Positions 23,463-32,310 of a stretch of DNA of 32,976 nt are shown piece by piece. The stretch covers positions 1 through 32,976 of the forward strand of contig JAFLBT010000016.1 of the NCBI GenBank assembly GCA_017302935.1, read 5' to 3'. Position 1 is the first letter of the stretch, and every line of letters starts with the position of its first letter. The DNA comes from Flavobacteriales bacterium. Lineage in GTDB: Bacteria; Bacteroidota; Bacteroidia; Flavobacteriales; Flavobacteriaceae. A program made the position numbers and the translations under genes. The notes beneath the pieces were generated by a model. It was given only the letters and a program-made list of their open reading frames with translations, did no database searches and was not told where the DNA came from.

Positions 23463-24989
23463 ATGACAACTACAAAAACCATTCAAGCCGCACTGATTTC
23501 AGTGTTTGACAAAACCGGGTTGGCACCCATTGTTGAGCAACTACATCAACAAAATGTAACGCTTTATTCAACCGGAGGAACCGAAGAATTTATTAAAAAT
23601 TTAGGTATTCCTGTTGTTCCGGTAGAGGAAGTAACTTCTTATCCTTCTATTTTGGGAGGAAGAGTAAAAACACTTCACCCAAAAGTTTTTGGTGGTATCT
23701 TAAATCGTCAAGATCATCCAAGTGATGTGGAAGAAATGAAAACGTTTGAAATTCCGCAATTGGACTTGGTGATTGTGGACTTGTATCCGTTTGAAAAAAC
23801 GGTTGCTTCGGGAGCTTCAGAAGCAGATATTATTGAAAAAATAGATATTGGTGGAATTTCATTGATTCGTGCCGCAGCTAAAAATTTTAAAGATACTGTA
23901 ATTGTTGCCTCGGTAAATGAATACGATTACATTCTAGAATTGATTTCTACTCAAAATGGAGCCACTACTTTGGAGCAAAGACGACATTTAGCTACAAAAG
24001 CTTTTCATGTTTCTTCGCATTATGATACGGCTATTTTTAACTATTTTAATACAGATGAAACGGTTTACAAAGCAAGTATTGACAATGGTCAAGTGCTTCG
24101 ATATGGTGAAAATCCGCATCAAAAAGGGTATTTATTTGGCGATTTTAATCAAATGTTTACCAAATTACACGGAAAAGAATTGTCGTATAACAATTTATTA
24201 GATGTTGACGCAGCCGTTAATTTGATTTTAGAATTTAAAGATAACGACCCGACTTTTGCTATTTTAAAACACAACAATGCTTGTGGTTTAGCCACCAGAA
24301 GTACCATGAAGCAGGCATATTTGGATGCTTTGGCCGGTGACCCAACTTCTGCATTTGGCGGTGTTTTGATTGCAAATGGAAAAATTGATACGGCTACCGC
24401 AATAGAAATCAATCAATTGTTTTGCGAAGTAGTTATAGCTCCCAGCTATGAAGATGAAGCCGTAGCTATTTTACAAGAAAAGAAAAACCGAATTATTTTG
24501 GTTCAACACGATGTTGCTTTACCTGAAAAACAAGTGAGAACTTGTTTAAACGGCTTGTTGGTTCAAGATAAAAACAATGTAACAGACAATAAAGAAGGTT
24601 TAACAACCGTTACTTTAACAACACCTACTTCACAAGAGATTGACGACTTGCTTTTTGCATCAAAAATTTGTAAAAACACCAAATCCAACACGATTGTTTT
24701 TGCTAAAAACGGACAATTATTGGGTTCTGGAACCGGTCAAACTTCTCGTGTTGATGCGTTAAAACAAGCCATTGAAAAAGCCAATTCATTTGGTTTTGAT
24801 TTGCGAGGTGCTGTGATGGCCAGTGATGCATTTTTCCCTTTTCCGGATTGTGTTGAAATTGCTCATCATGCCGGAATTACGGCTGTGATTCAACCCGGTG
24901 GCTCAATAAAGGACGAATTGAGTATTAACTATTGTAATGAAAATAAAATTGCAATGGTATTTACAGGAACACGTCATTTTAAACATTAA
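23463..24989 (+). CDS. purH: Bifunctional AICAR transformylase / IMP cyclohydrolase
   Basis: Last two steps of purine synthesis: formylation of AICAR with 10-formyl-THF, then ring closure to IMP. 508 residues from ATG 23463 (MTTTKTIQAALISVFDKTGL). Residues 1-195 are the cyclohydrolase (MGS-like) domain with STGGTEEFI and LGGRVKTLHPKVFGGIL. The transformylase domain follows, with LRYGENPHQKGYLFG, FAILKHNNACGLATRSTM (catalytic Lys-His) and FPFPDCVEIAHHAGITAVIQ. It ends in the expected MVFTGTRHFKH. It has its own strong promoter; mreB follows 56 bases later with a separate -7 element. No other pur gene is nearby. Confidence 0.96.
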   Translation: MTTTKTIQAALISVFDKTGLAPIVEQLHQQNVTLYSTGGTEEFIKNLGIPVVPVEEVTSYPSILGGRVKTLHPKVFGGILNRQDHPSDVEEMKTFEIPQLDLVIVDLYPFEKTVASGASEADIIEKIDIGGISLIRAAAKNFKDTVIVASVNEYDYILELISTQNGATTLEQRRHLATKAFHVSSHYDTAIFNYFNTDETVYKASIDNGQVLRYGENPHQKGYLFGDFNQMFTKLHGKELSYNNLLDVDAAVNLILEFKDNDPTFAILKHNNACGLATRSTMKQAYLDALAGDPTSAFGGVLIANGKIDTATAIEINQLFCEVVIAPSYEDEAVAILQEKKNRIILVQHDVALPEKQVRTCLNGLLVQDKNNVTDNKEGLTTVTLTTPTSQEIDDLLFASKICKNTKSNTIVFAKNGQLLGSGTGQTSRVDALKQAIEKANSFGFDLRGAVMASDAFFPFPDCVEIAHHAGITAVIQPGGSIKDELSINYCNENKIAMVFTGTRHFKH

Positions 24990-24995
24990 TTTTTA

Positions 24996-25004
24996 TACCT
25001 TTGC
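24996..25004 (+). promoter_or_regulatory. -7 element of the mre operon
   Basis: TACCTTTGC matches TAnnTTTGY exactly, 42 bases before the mreB ATG and 7 bases after the purH stop. No good -33 TTG is seen. purH and mreB have no terminator between them, so some read-through is likely. Confidence 0.55.
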
Positions 25005-25045
25005 ACGTTAGATTATTATAAACCTGATTAACCCTAAACAAACGT

Positions 25046-26074
25046 ATGGGATTTTTTGATTTCATGACCGAGGACATCGCGATTGACCTTGGTACCGCCA
25101 ACACTTTGATTATCCACAATGACAAAGTTGTAATTGATTCACCTTCTATTGTTGCCCGTGACAGAATTACGGGTAAGATTATTGCCGTTGGTAAGGAGGC
25201 GAATTTGATGCAAGGTAAAACGCATGAAAACATAAAGACCATTCGACCGTTAAAAGACGGGGTAATTGCTGATTTTGATGCGTCTGAAAAGATGATCAGC
25301 ATGTTTATCAAAAGCATTCCGGCGTTAAAAAAACGTTTGTTTACACCTGCACTTCGCATGGTCGTATGTATTCCTTCCGGTATTACAGAGGTAGAGATGC
25401 GTGCGGTAAAAGAATCGTGTGAAAGGGTAAATGGTAAAGAAGTTTATTTGATTCACGAACCTATGGCAGCGGCTATTGGTATTGGCGTGGATATCATGCA
25501 ACCAAAAGGAAACATGATTGTGGACATTGGAGGTGGAACCACAGAAATTGCGGTTATTGCCTTGGGTGGAATTGTGTGTGACAAGTCGGTAAAAATTGCC
25601 GGTGACGTTTTCACAAATGATATCGTATATTACATGCGTACGCAACACAACTTGTTTGTGGGAGAAAGTACCGCTGAAAAAATAAAAATTGAAATTGGAG
25701 CTGCGATTGAAGAATTAGACACTCCACCAGATGAAATGTCGGTACAAGGGCGAGATTTATTAACCGGAAAACCAAAACAGGTTGATGTTTCCTACCGTGA
25801 AATTGCGAAAGCATTAGACAAATCGATTCAACGTATTGAAGATGCGGTGATGGAAACCTTATCACAAACACCTCCTGAATTAGCGGCAGATATTTACAAT
25901 ACCGGAATTTATTTAGCCGGAGGTGGTTCGATGTTGAGAGGATTAGACAAACGTATTTCATTGAAAACCGATTTACCGGTTTATATTGCTGAAGATCCGT
26001 TGAGAGCAGTTGTTCGCGGAACGGGAATTGCTTTGAAAAACATTAACCGATTCAGAAGTATTTTAATAAAATAA
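25046..26074 (+). CDS. mreB: Rod shape-determining protein MreB
   Basis: Actin-like ATPase that forms membrane-bound filaments guiding lateral wall synthesis. 342 residues. Starts MGFFDFMTEDIAIDLGTANT, with an amphipathic N-terminus and phosphate-1 motif. IHEPMAAAIGIGVDI and MIVDIGGGTTEIAVIALGGI (phosphate-2) follow, then IYLAGGGSMLRGLDKRI (adenosine site). First gene of mreBCD-mrdA-rodA, the complete rod-elongation set, which implies a rod-shaped cell. Confidence 0.97.
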   Translation: MGFFDFMTEDIAIDLGTANTLIIHNDKVVIDSPSIVARDRITGKIIAVGKEANLMQGKTHENIKTIRPLKDGVIADFDASEKMISMFIKSIPALKKRLFTPALRMVVCIPSGITEVEMRAVKESCERVNGKEVYLIHEPMAAAIGIGVDIMQPKGNMIVDIGGGTTEIAVIALGGIVCDKSVKIAGDVFTNDIVYYMRTQHNLFVGESTAEKIKIEIGAAIEELDTPPDEMSVQGRDLLTGKPKQVDVSYREIAKALDKSIQRIEDAVMETLSQTPPELAADIYNTGIYLAGGGSMLRGLDKRISLKTDLPVYIAEDPLRAVVRGTGIALKNINRFRSILIK

Positions 26075-26119
26075 TTCGGTTTACGCGAAACTTTTAGTCA
26101 CAAACTGAATCGTTGAAGT

Positions 26120-26944
26120 ATGCAGCAGATATTTGTATATATATTTAAAAACAGCACTAAGTTGCTGTTTTTGTTGCTTTTACTTATTTCTGTTTTCTTA
26201 ACAATACAATCACATTCTTTCCATAAAAGCCAAGTGATTACGTCTGCCAATTTTGTTTCGGGTGGCGTATATAAACGTATAAATGCTGCAAATGAATACC
26301 TCAATCTAAAAACAGAAAATGAGGGTTTAGCAAAAGAAAATGCACGTTTAAAAAGTTTACTTTTCAATAAAAAGGACAGTTTGATTGATGACAGCAAAAA
26401 TTTACCTGCTGAGTTATCTACTTATAAAGTAATTCAATCAAAAATTATCAATAATTCGTATGGTGTTCATGAGAATTTTTTAACCATCAATTCAGGAAGC
26501 AAAGAAGGTGTTAAACCGGACATGGGAGTTTTGAACAGTAAAGGAATTATTGGTATCGTTGAACATACTTCAAAAAACTATGCCACCGTGATTAGTGTGT
26601 TGAACATCAAATCGCAGATTAATGCCAAAATCAAGAAGACCAATCATTTTGGTACGTTGACTTGGAATGGAAAAAACACCGGCTATGTTCAATTGATTGA
26701 CGTTCCGAGATTGGCAACAGTGAAAAAAGGCGATACAATTGTAACAGGAGCTCAATCCATTATTTTTCCGGAAAATATCAATATTGGTACTATTCATAAA
26801 ATTTATACCGATAATAAAACGAATTACTTTACGATAGATGTGAAGCTGTTTAATGATATGACGAGTTTAGGGCATATTTACATTGTGGAGAACAAACACC
26901 GAAAAGAAATTTTAGCCTTAGAAGCCAAAAACAAAGATGAATAG
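26120..26944 (+). CDS. mreC: Rod shape-determining protein MreC
   Basis: Periplasmic scaffold anchored by one helix, linking MreB and MreD to PBP2. 274 residues. Transmembrane helix about 10-28 (LLFLLLLLISVFLTIQSHSF), a coiled coil about 55-85 (YLNLKTENEGLAKENARLKS), then the beta-rich MreC domain with ITINSGSKEGVKPDMGV-type sequence (seen as FLTINSGSKEGVKPDMGVLN) and GDTIVTGAQSIIFPENINIG. Starts 45 bases after mreB and overlaps mreD by 8 bases. Confidence 0.94.
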   Translation: MQQIFVYIFKNSTKLLFLLLLLISVFLTIQSHSFHKSQVITSANFVSGGVYKRINAANEYLNLKTENEGLAKENARLKSLLFNKKDSLIDDSKNLPAELSTYKVIQSKIINNSYGVHENFLTINSGSKEGVKPDMGVLNSKGIIGIVEHTSKNYATVISVLNIKSQINAKIKKTNHFGTLTWNGKNTGYVQLIDVPRLATVKKGDTIVTGAQSIIFPENINIGTIHKIYTDNKTNYFTIDVKLFNDMTSLGHIYIVENKHRKEILALEAKNKDE

Positions 26945-27443
26945 TACGCTATTGATAAATATCGCCCGTTTTATAATCTTGATTCTAGCTCAAGTGGCTT
27001 TTTTCGACAAAATTAATTTTTTGGGTTATATCAATCCTTATCCCTATATTTTATTTATCATCTTATATCCGGTAAATGCCAACAAAAATGGCTTATTATT
27101 GGCTAGTTTTTTATTGGGTTTAACGATGGATATGTTTAATAATTCAGGAGGAGTACATGCCGCATCATGTGTAACTTTAGCCTATTTAAGACCTTCTTTT
27201 TTTAGATTTGCTTTTGGGTTAAGTTATGAATATCAAACCGTTAAAATTAATGAACGATTGACGCCTGAGCGGTTTTCGTTTATTTTAATTTCCATATTAA
27301 CGCATCATATCGTTTTCTTTTTACTGGAAATTTTCCGATTTAGTTTTTTTTGGAATATTTTGTTTAGAACCGTTTTGAGTACTATCTTTACACTATTGCT
27401 TTGCATTTTAATCATTTACATGTTTAAACCTGCCAAAAATTGA
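26937..27443 (+). CDS. mreD: Rod shape-determining protein MreD
   Basis: Small inner-membrane protein of the elongasome. 168 residues, mostly hydrophobic, with about five membrane segments. It starts MNSTLLINIARFIILILAQV and carries NFLGYINPYPYILFIILYPV and FLLGLTMDMFNNSGGVHAAS, the conserved central region. The start overlaps mreC by 8 bases. The TGA stop (27441-27443) overlaps the TTG start of mrdA, implying translational coupling. It also shows that TGA is a genuine stop in this organism. Confidence 0.92.
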   Translation: MNSTLLINIARFIILILAQVAFFDKINFLGYINPYPYILFIILYPVNANKNGLLLASFLLGLTMDMFNNSGGVHAASCVTLAYLRPSFFRFAFGLSYEYQTVKINERLTPERFSFILISILTHHIVFFLLEIFRFSFFWNILFRTVLSTIFTLLLCILIIYMFKPAKN

Positions 27444-29293
27444 GAAAAGCTATTCTTCCCGGAATTATCATTTTTGCCACTGTTGCCATTTTGGCAAGGC
27501 TGTTTTATTTGCAAATCATTGATGACGAATACAAATTAAAGTCGGATAACAATGCTATTAAAATTGTATATGATTATCCGGAACGCGGCTATATTTATGA
27601 TCGTAATGGAAAGCTTTTAGTAGCCAATCAACCGTCATATGACGTAATGGTTGTTCCCAGAGAGATTAAAAATCTTGATACGTTGAAATTTTGTGAATTG
27701 CTGAGCATCACTAGAGAAGAGTTTGATAAAAAACTAAAAAAAGCCATCGTTTACAGTCCACGATTGCCCTCTGTCTTTTTGCCGCAATTGAATAAAAAAG
27801 AGTATGCTGCTTTTCAGGAAAAAATCAGAAAATTTGAAGGATTTTATATCCAAAAACGTTCCTTAAGAGATTATCAGGTGAATGTTGGAGCCAATGTTTT
27901 TGGGTTTATCACCCAAGTTAATCCGGCTATGATTGAAAAAAATCCTTATTACAAAAGTGGCGATTTAATTGGTAAGCAAGGAGTTGAAGAATTCTATGAG
28001 GAGTTTTTAAGAGGACGAAAAGGTGTAAAATACATTCAAAGAGATAAATTCAACAGAGAAATTGGGCCTTATAAAGAAGGAATTTTTGATACTATATCAA
28101 AACAAGGAGATGATGTAACCCTTTCACTTGATATTGAACTTCAAAAGTATGGCGAATTATTAATGAAGAACAAACGTGGTGGAATTGTTGCCATTGAACC
28201 TAAAACGGGTGAAATACTGGCTTTAATTTCTGCTCCTTCGTATGACCCTGCTTTATTAGTTGGTAGAATGCGTTCAAAAAATTATACCGCACTCTATAAC
28301 GATAGTATTGCAAAACCTTTATATGATAGAGGTTTGTTGGCCGAATATCCACCAGGTTCACCTTTTAAGATATTAACGGCATTGATCGGTTTACAAGAAG
28401 AAGTGATTGATCCGCAAACCAGTTTTTTTTGCCGAAGAGGATTCAGCTATGGCAATCGGTTTATGAAATGTCACGATTCCGGCCCTTCGCAATTAAATGA
28501 TGGCATTTATAAATCGTGTAATACCTATTTTGCGAATGTGTATTTAAAAACCATTCAAAAATATCCCAAACCGGCTTATGGTGTTGATGCGTGGAGTAAC
28601 CATTTGAAAAGTTTTGGTTTAGGTAATTTTATGGGATATGATTTACCTCCCGGACGAAGGGGACATATTCCTACCTCAAAGTTATATGACAAATACTACT
28701 CTGCCGGTGGTTGGAAAGCTACTACAATTATATCCAACTCAATTGGACAGGGAGAGGTTTTAATGACGCCCATACAATTGTGTAACGTGATGTGTGCTGT
28801 TGCCAATCAGGGGTATTATTACACCCCTCACGTAATAAAAAAGATCAAAAATCATACGATTGATAAAAAATTTACTACCAAACATATTACGACCATTGAT
28901 AAACAATACTTCCCGGAAGTGATCAACGGTTTATTTGATGTTTATAACAAAGGAACTGCTTCACGATTACGAGTAGAAGGATTAGAAATTTGCGGTAAAA
29001 CAGGAACTGCAGAAAACTTTACTAAAATAGACGGTAAACGCGTTCAGTTGACCGACCACTCTATTTTTGTTGCTTTTGCACCGAAAGACAACCCAAAAAT
29101 TGCTATTGCAGTATTTGTAGAAAACGGATATTGGGGAGCACGAATTGCAGGACCTGTGACTACTTTAATGATTGAAAAATACCTGAAAGGTAAAATTACA
29201 AGAACTGATTTAGAGAAAAGAATGCTCGAATATAGTTTGGAAAGCGAATATGCAAAAGTGTTAAGTGGACAACCTTTTTCAATTAATCGATAA
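27440..29293 (+). CDS. mrdA: Penicillin-binding protein 2 (peptidoglycan transpeptidase)
   Basis: Cross-links peptidoglycan during elongation, partner of RodA; target of mecillinam-type beta-lactams. 617 residues, complete. One N-terminal helix (residues 6-26), a pedestal/dimerisation domain (about 45-220, with RGYIYDRNGKLLVANQPSYD), then the transpeptidase domain with S307-P-F-K310, S359-C-N361 and K520-T-G-T-A-E. All catalytic motifs are present. The start is TTG overlapping the mreD stop; no ATG is available nearby. The stop overlaps the rodA ATG by one base. Confidence 0.95.
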   Translation: MRKAILPGIIIFATVAILARLFYLQIIDDEYKLKSDNNAIKIVYDYPERGYIYDRNGKLLVANQPSYDVMVVPREIKNLDTLKFCELLSITREEFDKKLKKAIVYSPRLPSVFLPQLNKKEYAAFQEKIRKFEGFYIQKRSLRDYQVNVGANVFGFITQVNPAMIEKNPYYKSGDLIGKQGVEEFYEEFLRGRKGVKYIQRDKFNREIGPYKEGIFDTISKQGDDVTLSLDIELQKYGELLMKNKRGGIVAIEPKTGEILALISAPSYDPALLVGRMRSKNYTALYNDSIAKPLYDRGLLAEYPPGSPFKILTALIGLQEEVIDPQTSFFCRRGFSYGNRFMKCHDSGPSQLNDGIYKSCNTYFANVYLKTIQKYPKPAYGVDAWSNHLKSFGLGNFMGYDLPPGRRGHIPTSKLYDKYYSAGGWKATTIISNSIGQGEVLMTPIQLCNVMCAVANQGYYYTPHVIKKIKNHTIDKKFTTKHITTIDKQYFPEVINGLFDVYNKGTASRLRVEGLEICGKTGTAENFTKIDGKRVQLTDHSIFVAFAPKDNPKIAIAVFVENGYWGARIAGPVTTLMIEKYLKGKITRTDLEKRMLEYSLESEYAKVLSGQPFSINR

Positions 29294-30546
29294 TGAAAAA
29301 TCAAAGTGTAACCAGCAATTTAGATTGGACAACGGTATTGATTTATTCAACATTAGTCATAATGGGATGGATCAATATTTTTTCCACTTCCATTCCGATT
29401 GAATTTACCACTTTTGATTTTGGAGGTTATTATGGTAAACAAATGATTTTTATTTTGTTATCCATTCCTTTAATCATTGTTATATTATCGATTGATGCCA
29501 AAATTTACGAAAAATTTTCCTTTGTATTTTACATTCTGGGCATATTGCTTTTAATGGGACTTTTCGTTTTTGGTAAAACGGTCAAAGGGCAAACCAATTG
29601 GTATGGTATAGGTTCTTTTGGTTTTCAACCTTCTGAGTTCATGAAAACGGGAGTTTCTTTATTGTTAGCCAAATACCTCAGCGATGCTCAAGTCTTTTTA
29701 AAAAACACAAAATTTCAACTTATCGGCTTTGCAATTATTGGATTCCCTGTATTGTTAATTTTACTCCAACCGGATGCCGGAAGTGCGATGATTTTCTTGT
29801 CTTTAATTTTAGTATTGAACCGAGAAGGATTACCGGAATGGTATCTATGGACGGGTTTTATAGCTGTTGTATTATTTTTTGCTGCTTTATTGATAGAACC
29901 ACTATATATCATTGGTGCAATTATACTTTTGATGATTTTTCATTATTTACGAGCCAGAAGAATTGATCGAAATCCTATTGCCTATTTAGTGGTTTTTGTG
30001 GCTTCTACCCTTTTTATACTTTCTGTTGACTTTGTATTTGACAACGTATTAGAACCGCATCAAAAAGACCGTATTAATGTTTTGTTTAGTGACAATGTAG
30101 ATTTAAAAAATGAAGGATACAATTTGAATCAATCAATGATTGCCATTGGTTCGGGCGGTTTGATTGGAAAAGGTTTCATGGAAGGAACGCAAACCAAAGG
30201 AGGATTCGTACCGGAACAACATACCGATTATATTTTTACCACTGTTGGAGAAGAATGGGGATTTGTGGGTTCTACCGTAGTGATTCTATTGTTTGTGACA
30301 CTTTTGTTTCGCATTATTTATTTGGCTGAGCAACAAAAAACAAAATTCAGTAGGGTGTACGGGTATTGTGTGGCCACTATTTTATTTACGCACTTCTTTG
30401 TGAATATTACCATGCTGATTAAGCTTTTCCCAACGATTGGGGTGCCACTACCCTTCTTTTCGTATGGTGGTTCGAGTTTGTGGTCGTTTACTATTTTGTT
30501 GTTTGTTTTTTTAAAATTGGATGCCAATAAAGTAAATGAATGGTAG
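29293..30546 (+). CDS. rodA: Rod shape-determining protein RodA (SEDS glycosyltransferase)
   Basis: Inner-membrane SEDS polymerase that builds glycan strands from lipid II with PBP2. 417 residues, about ten membrane helices. Seen are the FGKTVKGQTNWYGIGSFGFQ region with PSEF after it, LLQPDAGSAMIFLSLILVLN (the aspartate region), IAIGSGGLIGKGFMEGTQTK, VPEQHTDYIFTTVGEEWGFV, and GVPLPFFSYGGSSLW near the end. Last gene of the elongation operon. Its stop is separated from the converging nuclease gene by one base, with no terminator between. Confidence 0.95.
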   Translation: MKNQSVTSNLDWTTVLIYSTLVIMGWINIFSTSIPIEFTTFDFGGYYGKQMIFILLSIPLIIVILSIDAKIYEKFSFVFYILGILLLMGLFVFGKTVKGQTNWYGIGSFGFQPSEFMKTGVSLLLAKYLSDAQVFLKNTKFQLIGFAIIGFPVLLILLQPDAGSAMIFLSLILVLNREGLPEWYLWTGFIAVVLFFAALLIEPLYIIGAIILLMIFHYLRARRIDRNPIAYLVVFVASTLFILSVDFVFDNVLEPHQKDRINVLFSDNVDLKNEGYNLNQSMIAIGSGGLIGKGFMEGTQTKGGFVPEQHTDYIFTTVGEEWGFVGSTVVILLFVTLLFRIIYLAEQQKTKFSRVYGYCVATILFTHFFVNITMLIKLFPTIGVPLPFFSYGGSSLWSFTILLFVFLKLDANKVNEW

Positions 30547-30547
30547 T

Positions 30548-31381
30548 TTACTTTAACGTTAGTTCTACCCATACCGGAAAATGATCTGAAGGATATTTAC
30601 ACTCGTAACTATCGGTAAATACGGCATATTTATGTATTTCAACTTTTTCTTTGGACACAAAAATATGGTCAATTTCTTTTTCTTTTGGAATCGGTTGATG
30701 AAAAGCAAAAGCATTAAATGTACCACCTTCATTGTATTTTAACTTGGCGTGATGTTTTGAATGCCAATAGTGATTGGATAAAAACTGTAATGGCTCAGCC
30801 GTAGGTTCCAAATTAAAATCACCCATCAGGATTACCGGGACATTTTGGGAATTTACTTCTGTTATTTTTTGATGAATTAATTGAGCACTTTTGCTTCTGG
30901 CTACTTCGCCCACATGGTCAAAATGGGTATTGAACACATAAAACACCTTGTTTGTTTTTTTGTCTTTGAATAAACCGAACGTACAAATTCTATTGAGTGC
31001 TGCATCCCATCCTTTTGTAACTTTATTAGGTGTTTCAGAAAGCCAAAACGTTTCATGAGAGAGTAATTCAAACCGTTCTTTTTTGTAAAAAACAGTGCTG
31101 TGCTCACCATTTTGATGACCATCTCTTCCTTGACCGAAAGCACCATAGTTGGTGAGTGCATTTTTTAAAAAGTCAACCTGATGGGGCAATCCTTCTTGAA
31201 TACCAAAAATATCCGGTTCATGAAAGCGTATCAATTGAGCTACCTTTTCTTTTCGATTGGGCCAACTGTTTTCACCGTCACTTGTTACGTCTAAACGTAT
31301 GTTATAGGTCATCAGTGTCATTTCCTGAGCTTGAAATTGAGTGGTAAAAAACATAATGATGTATAAATATGTTGTTTTCAT
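30548..31381 (-). CDS. Exported endonuclease/exonuclease/phosphatase (EEP) family protein
   Basis: 277 residues. Signal peptide about 1-18 (MKTTYLYIIMFFTTQFQA). The EEP fold is shown by MTYNIRLD (metal Asn at residue 27), DIFGIQEG (metal Glu at 63), YVFNTHFDHVGEVARSKSA (catalytic His), PVILMGDFNLEP (Asp/Asn) and YPSDHFPVWVEL (terminal Asp-His). All catalytic residues are present. Members cut DNA, RNA or phosphoesters of lipids and sugars, so the substrate is open; the next gene upstream is a DNA/RNA endonuclease, which favours nucleic acid. Separated from that gene by 6 bases, likely one transcript. Confidence 0.88.
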   Translation of the reverse strand: MKTTYLYIIMFFTTQFQAQEMTLMTYNIRLDVTSDGENSWPNRKEKVAQLIRFHEPDIFGIQEGLPHQVDFLKNALTNYGAFGQGRDGHQNGEHSTVFYKKERFELLSHETFWLSETPNKVTKGWDAALNRICTFGLFKDKKTNKVFYVFNTHFDHVGEVARSKSAQLIHQKITEVNSQNVPVILMGDFNLEPTAEPLQFLSNHYWHSKHHAKLKYNEGGTFNAFAFHQPIPKEKEIDHIFVSKEKVEIHKYAVFTDSYECKYPSDHFPVWVELTLK

Positions 31382-31387
31382 ACTCCT

Positions 31388-32197
31388 TTATTTAAAACTC
31401 CATTCTTTATAATCCTTACTCTCTTCAATTTTCTTTTCCACGTCATCCGGAAGTTGATGAAAAAAATCAATACCGGTGCGTTTTTCCAATTCATCAATGG
31501 ATACGACGAAGGAATAAAGTGGATGTTCACTGTTTTCATGTGGAACTAAAAAGGCGATGGCCCGTAACTTATCGTCGGTATTTCGCAACAGTACTTTATA
31601 AAAGGCATTGGGCACCGAAACCTCTTCTTTTCCGATGGTTTTTAAATTGGGTTCTAAAACTCCTCCCGTCACCACAAATAAGCCATTATATTTATCGGCC
31701 CAATACCGCACTTTTTGTTCCAGTCGGTTCCACACTCCTGCATTGAAATCCGGTTTTTGTGGTGAAATATTTGAGGTATAAAAAGTATCGTCATAGGCTT
31801 GTTTGGAGAATTTCATATCACCAGCCGGACACAAATGCCCTTTATCATACCCTGAATTTCGGTAATTTCGCCAGTTGGCAGAAGCGGTTTGCACTTTTGG
31901 GTCTTCCACAAAATAAGGCCGTTTAAAATCGGAGGTGGAAGAACTATTGGGTTGCAATTGATAGGCCACCCATTCTGCTTGTTCGTGTTCCTCGTGATAG
32001 GAAAGTGTGTAATAATTGTGGTGGATAATTTGGTTGGTTGTGGAAGTGGGAAAAAAATCCTCAGCTTTCCAAGCTATGAATTCTTCAGAAATTTCAACTT
32101 GTACATCCTTTTCTTGCGTAAAATTACTTTGCTCTCTACAGGCTAACTGAAGAAGCATCCAAAAGAAAAAAATCAATATAGTTAAGCATTTTTTCAT
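31388..32197 (-). CDS. DNA/RNA non-specific endonuclease (NUC family), predicted lipoprotein
   Basis: 269 residues. The N-terminus is a lipoprotein signal with lipobox LQLAC (Cys at residue 20), so the enzyme is probably anchored in the envelope facing outward or to the periplasm. The catalytic motif is DKGH (118-121), a variant of the usual DRGH, followed by LCPAGDMKFS. The Mg-binding segment is SNISPQKPDFNAGVWNRLEQ. It cleaves DNA and RNA without sequence preference and needs Mg2+. First gene of a two-gene unit with the EEP protein. Confidence 0.92.
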   Translation of the reverse strand: MKKCLTILIFFFWMLLQLACREQSNFTQEKDVQVEISEEFIAWKAEDFFPTSTTNQIIHHNYYTLSYHEEHEQAEWVAYQLQPNSSSTSDFKRPYFVEDPKVQTASANWRNYRNSGYDKGHLCPAGDMKFSKQAYDDTFYTSNISPQKPDFNAGVWNRLEQKVRYWADKYNGLFVVTGGVLEPNLKTIGKEEVSVPNAFYKVLLRNTDDKLRAIAFLVPHENSEHPLYSFVVSIDELEKRTGIDFFHQLPDDVEKKIEESKDYKEWSFK

Positions 32198-32238
32198 ACA
32201 AAACCACTACTTAGTTAACAAAAAGGAATGATAATTGC

Positions 32239-32254
32239 TACCTTTGTAAAGGTA
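32239..32254. promoter_or_regulatory. Palindromic -7 element between divergent genes
   Basis: TACCTTT-GT-AAAGGTA. The plus strand has an exact TAnnTTTGT for the coiled-coil gene. The minus strand reads TACCTTTA, one base off consensus, positioned for the nuclease pair. One symmetric site could therefore start transcription both ways, or a regulator could bind it. Confidence 0.5.
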
Positions 32255-32310
32255 TTAAAAAAGCTTAACTTTTCTAATTACCTATTGTTTAATTTGAATA
32301 TATCCCCATT

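Noticed and set aside
17320-27443. TGA reassigned to an amino acid
   Set aside because: TGA ends mreD and the zinc-ribbon gene exactly at overlapping downstream starts, so it works as a stop.
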